A stretch of DNA of 64,000 nt, taken from assembly GCA_039815825.1 (NCBI GenBank), contig JBCBYO010000007.1, forward strand, positions 1 to 64,000. The letters are read 5' to 3'. The first letter of the stretch is position 1, and each line of letters starts with the position of its first letter. Positions 33,451 to 41,899 of the stretch are shown piece after piece. The notes beneath the pieces are model-generated. The model had not been told where the DNA came from and did no database searches. It was given only the letters and a program-made list of their open reading frames with translations. The position numbers and the translations under genes were made by a program. The DNA is from JBCBDX01 sp039815825. GTDB lineage: Bacteria > Pseudomonadota > Alphaproteobacteria > Rhizobiales > Rhizobiaceae.

Positions 33451-33492
33451 TTCCGCACAGCGTTTCTTACCCGTGTCACCCGAATCAGGTCT

Positions 33493-34104
33493 ATGGGTTC
33501 CATGGACCATCTTCGCTACGCCAACGCTTCGCCTGACCTACAGCGCGATGCGTTAGAGACAGTTATTCGCAGTGAGCCGTTGCTCTGGCACGCGCTCCTG
33601 ATCGCCCGGGATATGGATTTACCTGATTGGCTGATCGTATCTGGTGCAATCTACAACAGCGTTTGGAACCATCTTACCGGGCGCCCTTCCGGCCATGGGA
33701 TCAAGGATATTGATCTGTTCTATTTTGATGATGCTGACATCTCTTATGAAGCCGAAGACAGGGTGATCCAACGCGGTGAGGTGGCGTTTGCGGATGTTCC
33801 TATTCCGGTCGAAATTCGCAATCAGGCACGGGTGCATCTCTGGTACAAAAACAAGTTTGGCCGCGACTGCCCGCGTTACGAAAACAGCAAACAACCCATT
33901 GCGCGCTTTGCCTCTAAAACCCACGCGGTAGGGGTGCGTCTTACGGCCGATGATCACCTCTTTATCGAGGCGCCTTTCGGTCTGGATGATATGTTCAATT
34001 TTCGCATCACACCTAACCGGACGATGGTGAATCAGGAAACACATGAGGAAAAAGGCTTGCGTGCCAAAAAGAACTGGCCAGAAGTGACGGTGATTGATTG
34101 GTAG
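33493..34104 (+). CDS. Nucleotidyltransferase-like protein (PF06042 family)
   Basis: A 203-residue protein resembling the bacterial nucleotidyltransferase-like family once called DUF925. The signature is present: SGAIYNSVWNHLTGRP followed by GIKDIDLFYFDD, where the DxD aspartates (in IDLFYFDD/KDID) correspond to the metal-binding acids of the polymerase-beta fold, and then VEIRNQARVHLWY. The biochemical role of this family is unknown. ATG 33493 has AGG close in front; ATG 33502 is an alternative. It stands between pheT (42 bp) and the nadV gene (52 bp), all on the plus strand. Confidence 0.75.
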   Translation: MGSMDHLRYANASPDLQRDALETVIRSEPLLWHALLIARDMDLPDWLIVSGAIYNSVWNHLTGRPSGHGIKDIDLFYFDDADISYEAEDRVIQRGEVAFADVPIPVEIRNQARVHLWYKNKFGRDCPRYENSKQPIARFASKTHAVGVRLTADDHLFIEAPFGLDDMFNFRITPNRTMVNQETHEEKGLRAKKNWPEVTVIDW

Positions 34105-34156
34105 TCGACGCTGGCAATGATCGGCCTATGTTGACGGTTTCAGACGGAACGTATGC

Positions 34157-35536
34157 ATGAACCTCATCCTCAACACCGACAGCTATAAATATTCGCACTT
34201 TGCGCAGTATCCGCCGCAGACGGCTGCCGTTTCGGCCTATATCGAGCCGCGCCGTGGCGGAGAGTATGAGCAAGTCGTCTTCTTTGGCCTGCAGATGTTT
34301 TTGAAAGATTATCTGTCGAAGCCGGTCACCAAGGCCGATGTCGATGAAGCAGAAGCGATGGTAACAGCACACGGGCTGCCGTTTAACCGCGCGGCGTGGG
34401 ACATTCTCGTTGAGCGCCATGGTGGGTTTTTGCCGTTGACGATTGAGGCGCTGGCGGAAGGTTCTGTTGTGCCTGTTGGCACACCCATGGTTCAGGTGCG
34501 CAACACAGACCCAGACTTTTATTGGTTGCCGACTTTCATCGAGACATCGTTGCTGCGCGCTGTTTGGTATCCGTCCACGGTGGCAACGGTTTCCTGGCAT
34601 GTGCGCCAGATGATTGCGGCGAGCCTGGAGCGCACATGCGACGATCCAACCGGTGTCTTACCGTTTCGTCTGCATGATTTTGGCGCGCGCGGTGCGACAA
34701 GCTTTGAACAAGCCGGCATTGGCGGCGCGGCGCATCTGGTCAATTTCATGGGCACCGACACGGTGTCCGGTCTTGTCTATGCCAAGCGTTTCTATGGCGA
34801 AGAGATGGCCGGATTTTCCATTCCTGCCGCCGAACATTCCACCATGACCTCATGGGGTGAAGAGCGCGAGGCGGATGCCTATGAAAACATGATCGACCAA
34901 TTTGGCGGTGATCAGAAGCTGGTGGCGGTTGTCTCGGATTCCTACGATCTCTTCCGCGCGATCCGTAAAATCTGGGGCGAGGAGTTGAAGGAAAAAGTCC
35001 AGAACTTTGGCGGTACGCTCGTCGTGCGCCCTGACAGCGGTGATGCTACCCGCGTACCGATCGACACGATTGAGATGCTGGGCGAGATATTCGGCTATTC
35101 AGTGAACGCCAAGGGTTTCAAGGTTTTGGCACCATGTGTGCGGGTCATCCAAGGTGATGGCATCACACCCAAGACCATACGGATATTGCTGGACACTTTG
35201 GAAGAACGCGGATGGTCGGCTGAGAATCTTGCCTTTGGTATGGGTGCCGGACTTTTACAGCGGGTCAACCGCGATACGCTTCGTTTCGCGATGAAAGCCA
35301 ATGCGCGCCAAGATGCGGATGGTTCATGGCACGGCATTTCAAAAGACCCCAAAACCGATCCGGGCAAAGCATCCAAACGCTATCGCCAAGCTGTTGTATT
35401 GGAAGATGAAGTGCCCGTCGCGTTGCCGTTGAAGGATATGGGTGATCGCGACAATCTTTTGGATGTCGTTTGGGAAAATGGGGATCTCAAACGCGACTGG
35501 ACCTTTGCTGAGGTTCGCGAGCGGGCCAACGGGTAA
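34157..35536 (+). CDS. nadV: Nicotinamide phosphoribosyltransferase (NAMPT/NadV type)
   Basis: A 459-residue enzyme of the nicotinamide/nicotinate phosphoribosyltransferase family. The N-terminal NTDSYKYSHFAQYP and the following EPRRGGEYEQVVFFGLQ are typical of NadV/NAMPT and not of PncB. HDFGARGATSFEQAGIGG and VVRPDSGD form the substrate and PRPP sites. It would make NMN from nicotinamide, a short NAD salvage route that bypasses deamidation. No NMN adenylyltransferase or Nudix gene is next to it, so it stands alone here. The length agrees with the family. Confidence 0.9.
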   Translation: MNLILNTDSYKYSHFAQYPPQTAAVSAYIEPRRGGEYEQVVFFGLQMFLKDYLSKPVTKADVDEAEAMVTAHGLPFNRAAWDILVERHGGFLPLTIEALAEGSVVPVGTPMVQVRNTDPDFYWLPTFIETSLLRAVWYPSTVATVSWHVRQMIAASLERTCDDPTGVLPFRLHDFGARGATSFEQAGIGGAAHLVNFMGTDTVSGLVYAKRFYGEEMAGFSIPAAEHSTMTSWGEEREADAYENMIDQFGGDQKLVAVVSDSYDLFRAIRKIWGEELKEKVQNFGGTLVVRPDSGDATRVPIDTIEMLGEIFGYSVNAKGFKVLAPCVRVIQGDGITPKTIRILLDTLEERGWSAENLAFGMGAGLLQRVNRDTLRFAMKANARQDADGSWHGISKDPKTDPGKASKRYRQAVVLEDEVPVALPLKDMGDRDNLLDVVWENGDLKRDWTFAEVRERANG

Positions 35537-35634
35537 TATTCGTTGGCATCTTTGAAAGCCTAAGTTCTGCCTTTGCCGTTGGCACAGCGGCGATGGACAA
35601 CTAGGCTGAAATTTAAAAGTTTTGGGAGGAAACC

Positions 35635-36618
35635 ATGTTTCGTTGGGGTATCATGTCGACGGCCAAGATCGGGCGCGAGCACGTCAATCCGGCCATCATG
35701 AAATCGTCAAATGGCGTCATCGCCGCTATCGCCAGTCGTGATCTGGACAAGGCGCAAGCGCTTGCTGCCAGCTACAACGCGCCCAATGCCTTTGGTGGTT
35801 ATCAAGCCATGCTCGATAGCGATACGGTCGACGGCGTCTATATTCCCCTGACAACAGATGCGCACGTTGAGTGGGCCATCAAAGCTGCCGATGCGGGCAA
35901 GCATGTGCTCGTTGAAAAGCCACTCGCGCTGGATGCCGAAGAAATTGCGCCAGTGGTAAAGGCGCGGGACCGCAACGGTGTGATTGTCTCCGAAGCGTTT
36001 ATGGTGACTTACCACCCGCAATGGGCCAAGGCCCGCGAACTGATCGCAAATGGCACTATTGGCGAATTGCGCCAAGTCGATGCGGCTTTCACCTATTTCA
36101 ACAGAGACCCTTCAAACATGCGCAACGTGCCAGCTTTGGGTGGTGGCGTAATACCTGACATCGGTGTTTACCCGACTGTGACGACAAGGTTTGCGACCGG
36201 CGCGGAACCGAAAAGGGTTTTCGCGACGGTGGAATTTGATCCGGATTTCGGGATTGATCGCTATGCCTCGATCAGAGCGGATTACGGCTCTTTCGAGCAG
36301 ACGTTTTATATCTCAACACAGTTGGCCAATCGTCAGCATATTGCGTTTCATGGTTCCGAGGGCTTCATCGAGCTTACTGCACCATTTAATTCCAACCTCT
36401 ATGAAGGCGATGAATTGCGGGTGCACAACCAAGGGCACAACGAAACCCAAACGTTTCGATATACGGGCATTGATCAATACCACTTACAGGTTGAAGCGTT
36501 TGTGCGGGCAGTAGAGGGCGATGGAACCGTCTTCAGCCTCGAGGACTCCATCAAAAACCAAAAAGTTCTGGACGCGATTTATGCATCGGGCAAATCAGGC
36601 GATTGGGCGCCGGTTTAA
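35635..36618 (+). CDS. Gfo/Idh/MocA family oxidoreductase
   Basis: A 327-residue NAD(P)-dependent dehydrogenase of the glucose–fructose oxidoreductase family. The N-terminal dinucleotide-binding fold starts with RWGIMSTAKIG, and the catalytic EKP motif is at 94-96 (Lys95 in LVEKPLA). The C-terminal alpha/beta domain contains GGGVIPDIGVYP. The substrate is probably a sugar or cyclitol; the family is too broad to say more. GGGAGG lies close before the start. It ends 3 bp before the convergent protease gene. Confidence 0.88.
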   Translation: MFRWGIMSTAKIGREHVNPAIMKSSNGVIAAIASRDLDKAQALAASYNAPNAFGGYQAMLDSDTVDGVYIPLTTDAHVEWAIKAADAGKHVLVEKPLALDAEEIAPVVKARDRNGVIVSEAFMVTYHPQWAKARELIANGTIGELRQVDAAFTYFNRDPSNMRNVPALGGGVIPDIGVYPTVTTRFATGAEPKRVFATVEFDPDFGIDRYASIRADYGSFEQTFYISTQLANRQHIAFHGSEGFIELTAPFNSNLYEGDELRVHNQGHNETQTFRYTGIDQYHLQVEAFVRAVEGDGTVFSLEDSIKNQKVLDAIYASGKSGDWAPV

Positions 36619-36621
36619 GGC

Positions 36622-37737
36622 TCACCACCAGACGCCACCGCGGGCGATACGAACTTTTGGCTTGTCACTATCAGGCGGCGCCAAGCTTTCATCGCACGCC
36701 GTACACTCGCCGCTCTCGCGCTCGAAGATTTCCGGTGCGGGCGCGATAGAGGCTGACAGGCCCAACCAGTCTTCGCGCTGTGCAAACTCGATATCCCTTG
36801 AAAAGCGAGGGCCGACGCGCGGAACAGGAGATCGGCGGATCGGCTTTGTTGATGGTGCCAAAGGTGGTGTGGTCAAGGCTCCCTTGAGGGCGTTTAACCG
36901 TTCGATTCGCTCGTCGGTTGGCGGGTGTGAGCGTAGCATTGAGGGTTGTCCCATGCGGCCCACGGGTAACGCCATTTGCTCCAGCCTACGACGGTGCCAA
37001 ATTTCGAGCTTACGCAAAGCAGTGGACAAACCATCCGGATCGCCTGTCAGCAGAGCGGCGCCGTAGTCGGCATCAAACTCTCGGGTTCGCGATAGCGCCA
37101 ACTGCAAAAGGCTGCCGATGGTTGGCGCGAAGATCATCGCTGCGATCCCCAACCAAGGGACGGTCGCAAAGAAACCGGAAAGGTTAAACAGCACTGCAAT
37201 GAAGCCCATGGTCGACAAGGCGGTTGTAAAGCGAGACACCATGTCAGCGATACTCATCACCTTGATATCCTCGTTTTTGATGTGGGTGACTTCGTGGGCC
37301 AGCACGCCAGCCAGCTCACGGGCGGTCAATTGTCGGATCAAAGCATCTGTAACCGCAACCGCGCTGTCAGAGACACGACCAACGGCAAAGGCGTTCATCA
37401 TATTGGATGGTACCACGTGGAGCTTTGGGACAGTTGGCAACTCGGCGCGGCGCGCCAACTCCGTGATAAGTTGGTGGCCCAGCGGCCATGTGACCGCGTT
37501 TACCGGCCTGGCTTTGTACATGCGAAGCACCATGGCAGGCGAGACGCGTCGTGCCGCCATCAACGAAATGCTGCCAAAGAACAGCGCATAGGCGATACCA
37601 ATGACACCTGCGATGGCCCAAGCGGTAATGGCCAAAAGCGCCAAGGAGCCGCTGATCAAAAGCGCTGTATGCGCATCGTTGAGCGCACGATGGCGCTGGT
37701 GAATGGCATGTTCACGATGAAAGAAAGCGTTTGTCAT
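36622..37737 (-). CDS. HtpX-like M48 membrane zinc metalloprotease
   Basis: A 371-residue inner-membrane protease. Two membrane segments near the N-terminus (about 24-44 and 45-62) are followed by the catalytic HEVTH (His148, Glu149, His152) and the third ligand Glu in SRTREFDADYG; two more hydrophobic segments lie between them (about 170-210). Family members such as HtpX degrade damaged membrane proteins. It is about 80 residues longer than E. coli HtpX: the C-terminal extension is proline- and charge-rich, contains one CxxC pair (GECTACDES) and ends in GGVWW. The extension's role is unknown. Confidence 0.85.
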   Translation of the reverse strand: MTNAFFHREHAIHQRHRALNDAHTALLISGSLALLAITAWAIAGVIGIAYALFFGSISLMAARRVSPAMVLRMYKARPVNAVTWPLGHQLITELARRAELPTVPKLHVVPSNMMNAFAVGRVSDSAVAVTDALIRQLTARELAGVLAHEVTHIKNEDIKVMSIADMVSRFTTALSTMGFIAVLFNLSGFFATVPWLGIAAMIFAPTIGSLLQLALSRTREFDADYGAALLTGDPDGLSTALRKLEIWHRRRLEQMALPVGRMGQPSMLRSHPPTDERIERLNALKGALTTPPLAPSTKPIRRSPVPRVGPRFSRDIEFAQREDWLGLSASIAPAPEIFERESGECTACDESLAPPDSDKPKVRIARGGVWW

Positions 37738-37773
37738 TCCCCTTATATGGGATGACAGACGTCACTACCAAAA

Positions 37774-38178
37774 TCACCGCTTAGTGAAGACGAATTTTGA
37801 ATAGCCAAACCAGGAAAAAACCGAGACCAGGACCACGGCGATAAAAGTCGCCAGGAATGGCGAAAATCCCGGAATGGCCAGCAACAGCGCGGCGTAGATA
37901 ATGTAGTTCAGCCCGGCACCGACGGCGCCAACCGACGCGTATCGCGCCATCTCCTCGAGAAATGGTTTGTCACTGGCACCAAAAGTGAAGGTACGATTGA
38001 CCATGAAGTTGGAAAACATTGCACATGCTATCGAGATGATCCGCGCGGTAAACGGCCCCATCGGCGTGAAATCTATCAACACGCACAAAACGAGGATGTC
38101 GACGATGAACCCGCTGCCACCTGCAACGGCAAACGAAAACAGTTTACCTACCTTCGATTGGGCAACGCGGGCTGACAC
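37774..38178 (-). CDS. GtrA-like membrane protein
   Basis: A 134-residue protein with four predicted membrane segments and the GtrA signature (FAVAGGSGFIVDILVLCVL, then FSNFMVNRTFTFG). GtrA proteins are thought to flip undecaprenyl- or other polyprenyl-phosphate-linked sugars across the inner membrane. The start appears to be GTG directly after the TAG of the methyltransferase gene, so translation is probably coupled. It is the last gene of a minus-strand set: GT2, methyltransferase, GtrA. Confidence 0.88.
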   Translation of the reverse strand: MSARVAQSKVGKLFSFAVAGGSGFIVDILVLCVLIDFTPMGPFTARIISIACAMFSNFMVNRTFTFGASDKPFLEEMARYASVGAVGAGLNYIIYAALLLAIPGFSPFLATFIAVVLVSVFSWFGYSKFVFTKR

Positions 38179-38895
38179 CTAGACCTTCTCCACCTCTTCT
38201 TTCGACGGCACTTCGCAATAGAAAATATCGCGGCCTATATCTTCACAGACATAGCTTTCCGGGATCGGAAAAGCCATCCTCAGGAACGAGTGCTTGTACG
38301 GAAAGAAGTTGAAATGCGGATTGAATGAATAGCGATACTCACGCTCACGCGGGACCACTATGATCAGCTTTTCTTTACATACACGTCTCAGTTCGGCGAT
38401 CGATCCACGCAAATCGAGCACATGTTCCAACACATGGGTGCAAATTACGGTATCAAACTCATTATCAGCAAAAGGTAGCTTTTCAATGCGCGCTGCATGG
38501 TACTCGATGCCATCGAGCTTGGATGCATCATCGATCACAAAATCAATGCCGGCAACGCGTTTCAAGTCGGGATTTTGAGCGCGCACACGTTGCAACAAAA
38601 CTCCGGTCCCGCAACCAATATCTGCCACGCTTGTGCCGGCAACCGCCTCTGCAATCCGCTTTATGCAAGCTTCGGAATTGTCTGTCCCTTCATGCACACG
38701 CGGATGGTCGCGATAAAGCTGCTCGTACTCACCGTCTGTCAAAAACGCGGCGCGTTCGCGAAACCGCGCCAAATCATCGATGTGGTTACCCCATGCCATT
38801 TTCATGGCGCCGCGGAAGGGCGAACTGTCACGCAAGATCGGTGGCACAAGTTCCTCAATGGCAAAGCGCACCCAATTTGTTGTCTCGCGGTTCAT
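38179..38895 (-). CDS. Class I SAM-dependent methyltransferase in the Gtr-like cluster
   Basis: A 238-residue methyltransferase with motif I VADIGCGTGVLLQ near 90-102, the acidic strand-2 end VAGIDFVID, and the motif IV region FDTVICTHVLEHVLD. This resembles methyltransferases placed in polysaccharide gene clusters. It overlaps the GT2 gene upstream by 4 bp (ATGA) and abuts gtrA, so all three are made together. A role in methylating the transferred sugar or its lipid carrier is likely but not shown. Confidence 0.82.
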   Translation of the reverse strand: MNRETTNWVRFAIEELVPPILRDSSPFRGAMKMAWGNHIDDLARFRERAAFLTDGEYEQLYRDHPRVHEGTDNSEACIKRIAEAVAGTSVADIGCGTGVLLQRVRAQNPDLKRVAGIDFVIDDASKLDGIEYHAARIEKLPFADNEFDTVICTHVLEHVLDLRGSIAELRRVCKEKLIIVVPREREYRYSFNPHFNFFPYKHSFLRMAFPIPESYVCEDIGRDIFYCEVPSKEEVEKV

Positions 38896-39920
38896 TTGTC
38901 ATTTTCCTCCATGGCGACCGGCGGTGCCTTGACCGTTTTGCGTCTTGTTTTTCCGCGACGCTCTTGATGTCCAACGCGCGGGCGCATTTCGCCGCGTACC
39001 GGAGGTTGCGCCAGATAACTCAAACGCTTTTGCTCAGCCCGACCTTTGGCCACTGAGTTCAAGATGAGCCCGCTGAAGATCATGACGGTTCCAAACAGCG
39101 CCAGTCCAATCGCACCAATCCAGGTGGGAACGCGGTTCACCAACCCGGTTGTGAGATATTCGCTAACAGGTGGGATGGCGAACAAAAACGCGCTCACAAA
39201 AAGCGGTAGGGACACGATGCTATAAAAACGGAAAGGTTGTGTCGCCTGCATCAAACGCGCGAACATGACCAGGATTTTAAAACCGTCCTTGTAAGTGGAA
39301 AGTTTGGAATGCGATCCTTCCGGACGGCGTCCGTAATTGAGCTCTATCTCCGCAACCGGCAAGCGCAATTGACCGGCGTGGACAGACATCTCTGTTTCGA
39401 TCTCAAATCCGCCGGATACCGCCGGGAAGCTTTTCACGTATCGGCGCGTAAATATGCGATAGCCTGAAAAAATATCAGTGAAATCGTCACCAAAAATCCG
39501 GCGATATATCGCGTTGAACATCCGGTTTCCAAAGGCATGACCTTTACGCCCGGCATCATCGTGAACGCCGGCGCGGGTGCCGATGACCATATCGCAGCGT
39601 TCATCGAGCAACTTGTTAATTAGCTTCGGTGCGTCTTGCGGATCGTATGTGCCATCCCCGTCAGCCATCACATAAAGATCAGCCTCAATATCGGCGAACA
39701 TTCTTCGCACGACATGGCCTTTTCCTTGCCGTGGTTCGCGGACAACCAAAGCGCCTGCCAGTGCAGCGGCCTCTGACGTGTTGTCGGTCGAGTTATTGTC
39801 GTAGACATAAATGGTCGCCGCTGGCAGCGCCGCGGCAAAGCCTTTTACTACATCAGCAATTGTCGCCGCTTCGTTGTAGCAGGGCAGTAATACAGCGATA
39901 TTTATCGAAGACAGGTCCAT
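38892..39920 (-). CDS. Family 2 glycosyltransferase, polyprenyl-phosphate-sugar synthase type
   Basis: A 342-residue GT2 enzyme. The GT-A fold begins LLPCYNEAATIADVV and has the DxD-type motif MADGDGTYD near residue 95. About 230 residues of catalytic domain are followed by two membrane segments (about 240-260 and 275-300) and a basic, disordered tail. The layout resembles GtrB, DPM1 and similar enzymes that load a sugar from a nucleotide onto polyprenyl phosphate. Together with GtrA downstream and the divergent GT-C gene it gives the three parts of a Gtr-type pathway. Confidence 0.88.
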   Translation of the reverse strand: MDLSSINIAVLLPCYNEAATIADVVKGFAAALPAATIYVYDNNSTDNTSEAAALAGALVVREPRQGKGHVVRRMFADIEADLYVMADGDGTYDPQDAPKLINKLLDERCDMVIGTRAGVHDDAGRKGHAFGNRMFNAIYRRIFGDDFTDIFSGYRIFTRRYVKSFPAVSGGFEIETEMSVHAGQLRLPVAEIELNYGRRPEGSHSKLSTYKDGFKILVMFARLMQATQPFRFYSIVSLPLFVSAFLFAIPPVSEYLTTGLVNRVPTWIGAIGLALFGTVMIFSGLILNSVAKGRAEQKRLSYLAQPPVRGEMRPRVGHQERRGKTRRKTVKAPPVAMEENDK

Positions 39921-40009
39921 GAGAGCTCACATTGTCGCCACGTTAATATTTATCGGTGATGTTAATACTCTGTTGCCTTTCCCGCTTTCGATCAAAACAC
40001 GGTAAAATT

Positions 40010-41815
40010 ATGGTTCCGCGACCTTTTGAGAATTACATTCGAAGTGAAGATCCGAACAATGACCGGAATCTCCTGACTATTCTTGTCGCCGCGATTATGG
40101 GCACGGCCGTCCTTTGGTTCTCACAGTTTGCTGAGTTCCAGGTGTACCCAAGTGATATAACCGACAACGATAATTTGATGCGCCTTGTTCAAGCGCAAGA
40201 TCTTCTGGCAGGGCAGAGCTGGTATGATCCGGTTCAGTACCGATTGGGTCTTGAAGGTGGTACGGTCATGCATTGGTCGCGTTTGATTGATGCGCCTATC
40301 GCGGCGGCAATGTTTTTGGGTGGCGAAGACTTTGCATTGATCATTTGGCCACTGTTTTTGTCCGTCGTTACACTGGCAGGTGTTTTGTACGGGGCTTTTA
40401 AGTTTGGCGGCCGCGAAGCACTGTTTCCCGCGATGATTGCGGGATTTGGCGCCATGTGGGGGTTAAAGCGATTTTGGTACGGCGCGCTGGATCACCACAA
40501 TGTACAAATTGCGCTGCTGACATGGTGCGTTGTGTTGATACTTCCAAAACATGCCTCACCCGGTACGATGGTCATCTCGGGCATATTGTGCGCATTGATG
40601 ATGGCGATTGGCATTGAAACACTACCCCATGTGGCGCTTATCGGCTTCTGGGTGTTTTGTGCGCTCATCTTCAATGTCCACTCAAAGCAAAACGCAGCCG
40701 CCTACGCTTTCGGATTGGCGGCCACCAGCTTGGTCCTAGTCCCGTTGCTCCTTCCTCCATCGCAATGGGGTCAAGCCTCGTGCGACTCTTTCTCGATCTT
40801 CCAGGTTTCAATCTCACTCATCGGCAGTTTCGCACTGATGTACGCCACCGCGTTCTCGCGCGCGACCACCCGCACAGCGGTACTTGTTGCAGGCGGTGCT
40901 GCAGGTTTTCTGATAGTGCAGCTTTTCTTCCCGGCGTGCCTTGCACACCCGTTTGCCGACCTTCCTCCGCTTTTGCGAGAGTTTTGGCTGGACCGTGTTG
41001 TTGAAACCAAATCTGCATTGGAAATAGCCGGCAAAAATCCGCTTAATTTGCTGACCTATTTTGGCCTCCCGCTGGTCAGTGTCGCCGTATGCATCGCGGC
41101 CATTTATCTGGGATATGAGAGAGGCAGCGCCACACTTTTCTTGATGCTTATTATCGCCGGAACGCTTGTCGCAACGTGGCAGGTTCGCGGTGTCATGTTT
41201 GTCGTTATGGTCTCCCTGATCCCTTTGGCTGTGGCGGTTACAATCGCCCGCGAGCATACAATCAAGCGTGGAACAGCAGTCGTGACGGCCCTGATGATGG
41301 CATTGTATATCGCTTCGTTCGCACCAGTTTGGTCGCTTCCCGCGTATGCTTGGGTGCCTCTTCAAGGCGCTATTGGCGTAGATCAATCGCCAGCTGAAGA
41401 TTATGCTTATGTGCCCGAAGAGTTGGACTTCTGTTACAATCGAGAACTGTACGCCGTTCTTGCCGATGAGCCCTCGGGCGTGGTCCTTTCCAGCACCAAC
41501 AATGGACCGATGGTTTTAGTAACTACCCCGCATCGCGCGATCGCAGGGCCTTATCATCGCAACATTGATGGAATCATGTTTCAGATCGAGGTGCTGATGA
41601 GCCCGCCCGAAAAAGCCCGTGAACTTATCATGCAAGCGGGCGTGACGCTTATCGCCGATTGCGTGGCAGGAGCAGATGCCGTTGACTTCTACAACGCCGA
41701 ACCCGAGGGATTTCAGGCGCAATTGATCGATGATTTTCGTCAGTTTGACTGGTTGCAGGTTATCCCGCAAACAGCAGACCAACCGTTGCGCATATTCCGG
41801 GTCATTTATCGCTAG
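40010..41815 (+). CDS. Multi-pass membrane protein, GT-C glycosyltransferase-like
   Basis: A 601-residue protein with about 11-13 membrane segments and a C-terminal periplasmic domain of about 130 residues. The first periplasmic loop has acidic residues in DITDNDNLMRLVQ, and a later loop has GALDHHNVQ. Acid-rich first loops and such conserved loop motifs are typical of GT-C enzymes (STT3, PMT and ArnT families), which use polyprenyl-linked sugars on the periplasmic side. I cannot name the exact family. ATG 40010 is chosen; in-frame codons from 39956 are possible. It diverges from the GT2-methyltransferase-gtrA set across 89 bp, so the donor-making, flipping and transferring steps sit side by side. 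Confidence 0.7.
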   Translation: MVPRPFENYIRSEDPNNDRNLLTILVAAIMGTAVLWFSQFAEFQVYPSDITDNDNLMRLVQAQDLLAGQSWYDPVQYRLGLEGGTVMHWSRLIDAPIAAAMFLGGEDFALIIWPLFLSVVTLAGVLYGAFKFGGREALFPAMIAGFGAMWGLKRFWYGALDHHNVQIALLTWCVVLILPKHASPGTMVISGILCALMMAIGIETLPHVALIGFWVFCALIFNVHSKQNAAAYAFGLAATSLVLVPLLLPPSQWGQASCDSFSIFQVSISLIGSFALMYATAFSRATTRTAVLVAGGAAGFLIVQLFFPACLAHPFADLPPLLREFWLDRVVETKSALEIAGKNPLNLLTYFGLPLVSVAVCIAAIYLGYERGSATLFLMLIIAGTLVATWQVRGVMFVVMVSLIPLAVAVTIAREHTIKRGTAVVTALMMALYIASFAPVWSLPAYAWVPLQGAIGVDQSPAEDYAYVPEELDFCYNRELYAVLADEPSGVVLSSTNNGPMVLVTTPHRAIAGPYHRNIDGIMFQIEVLMSPPEKARELIMQAGVTLIADCVAGADAVDFYNAEPEGFQAQLIDDFRQFDWLQVIPQTADQPLRIFRVIYR

Positions 41816-41899
41816 GACGCAAGTGAGCGTTCAGCTGAACACTTGAGCGCGTACGGCAAATCGCGGTAGCGTCGGTATGCCTGAAAAAGGGAGGTTGCC

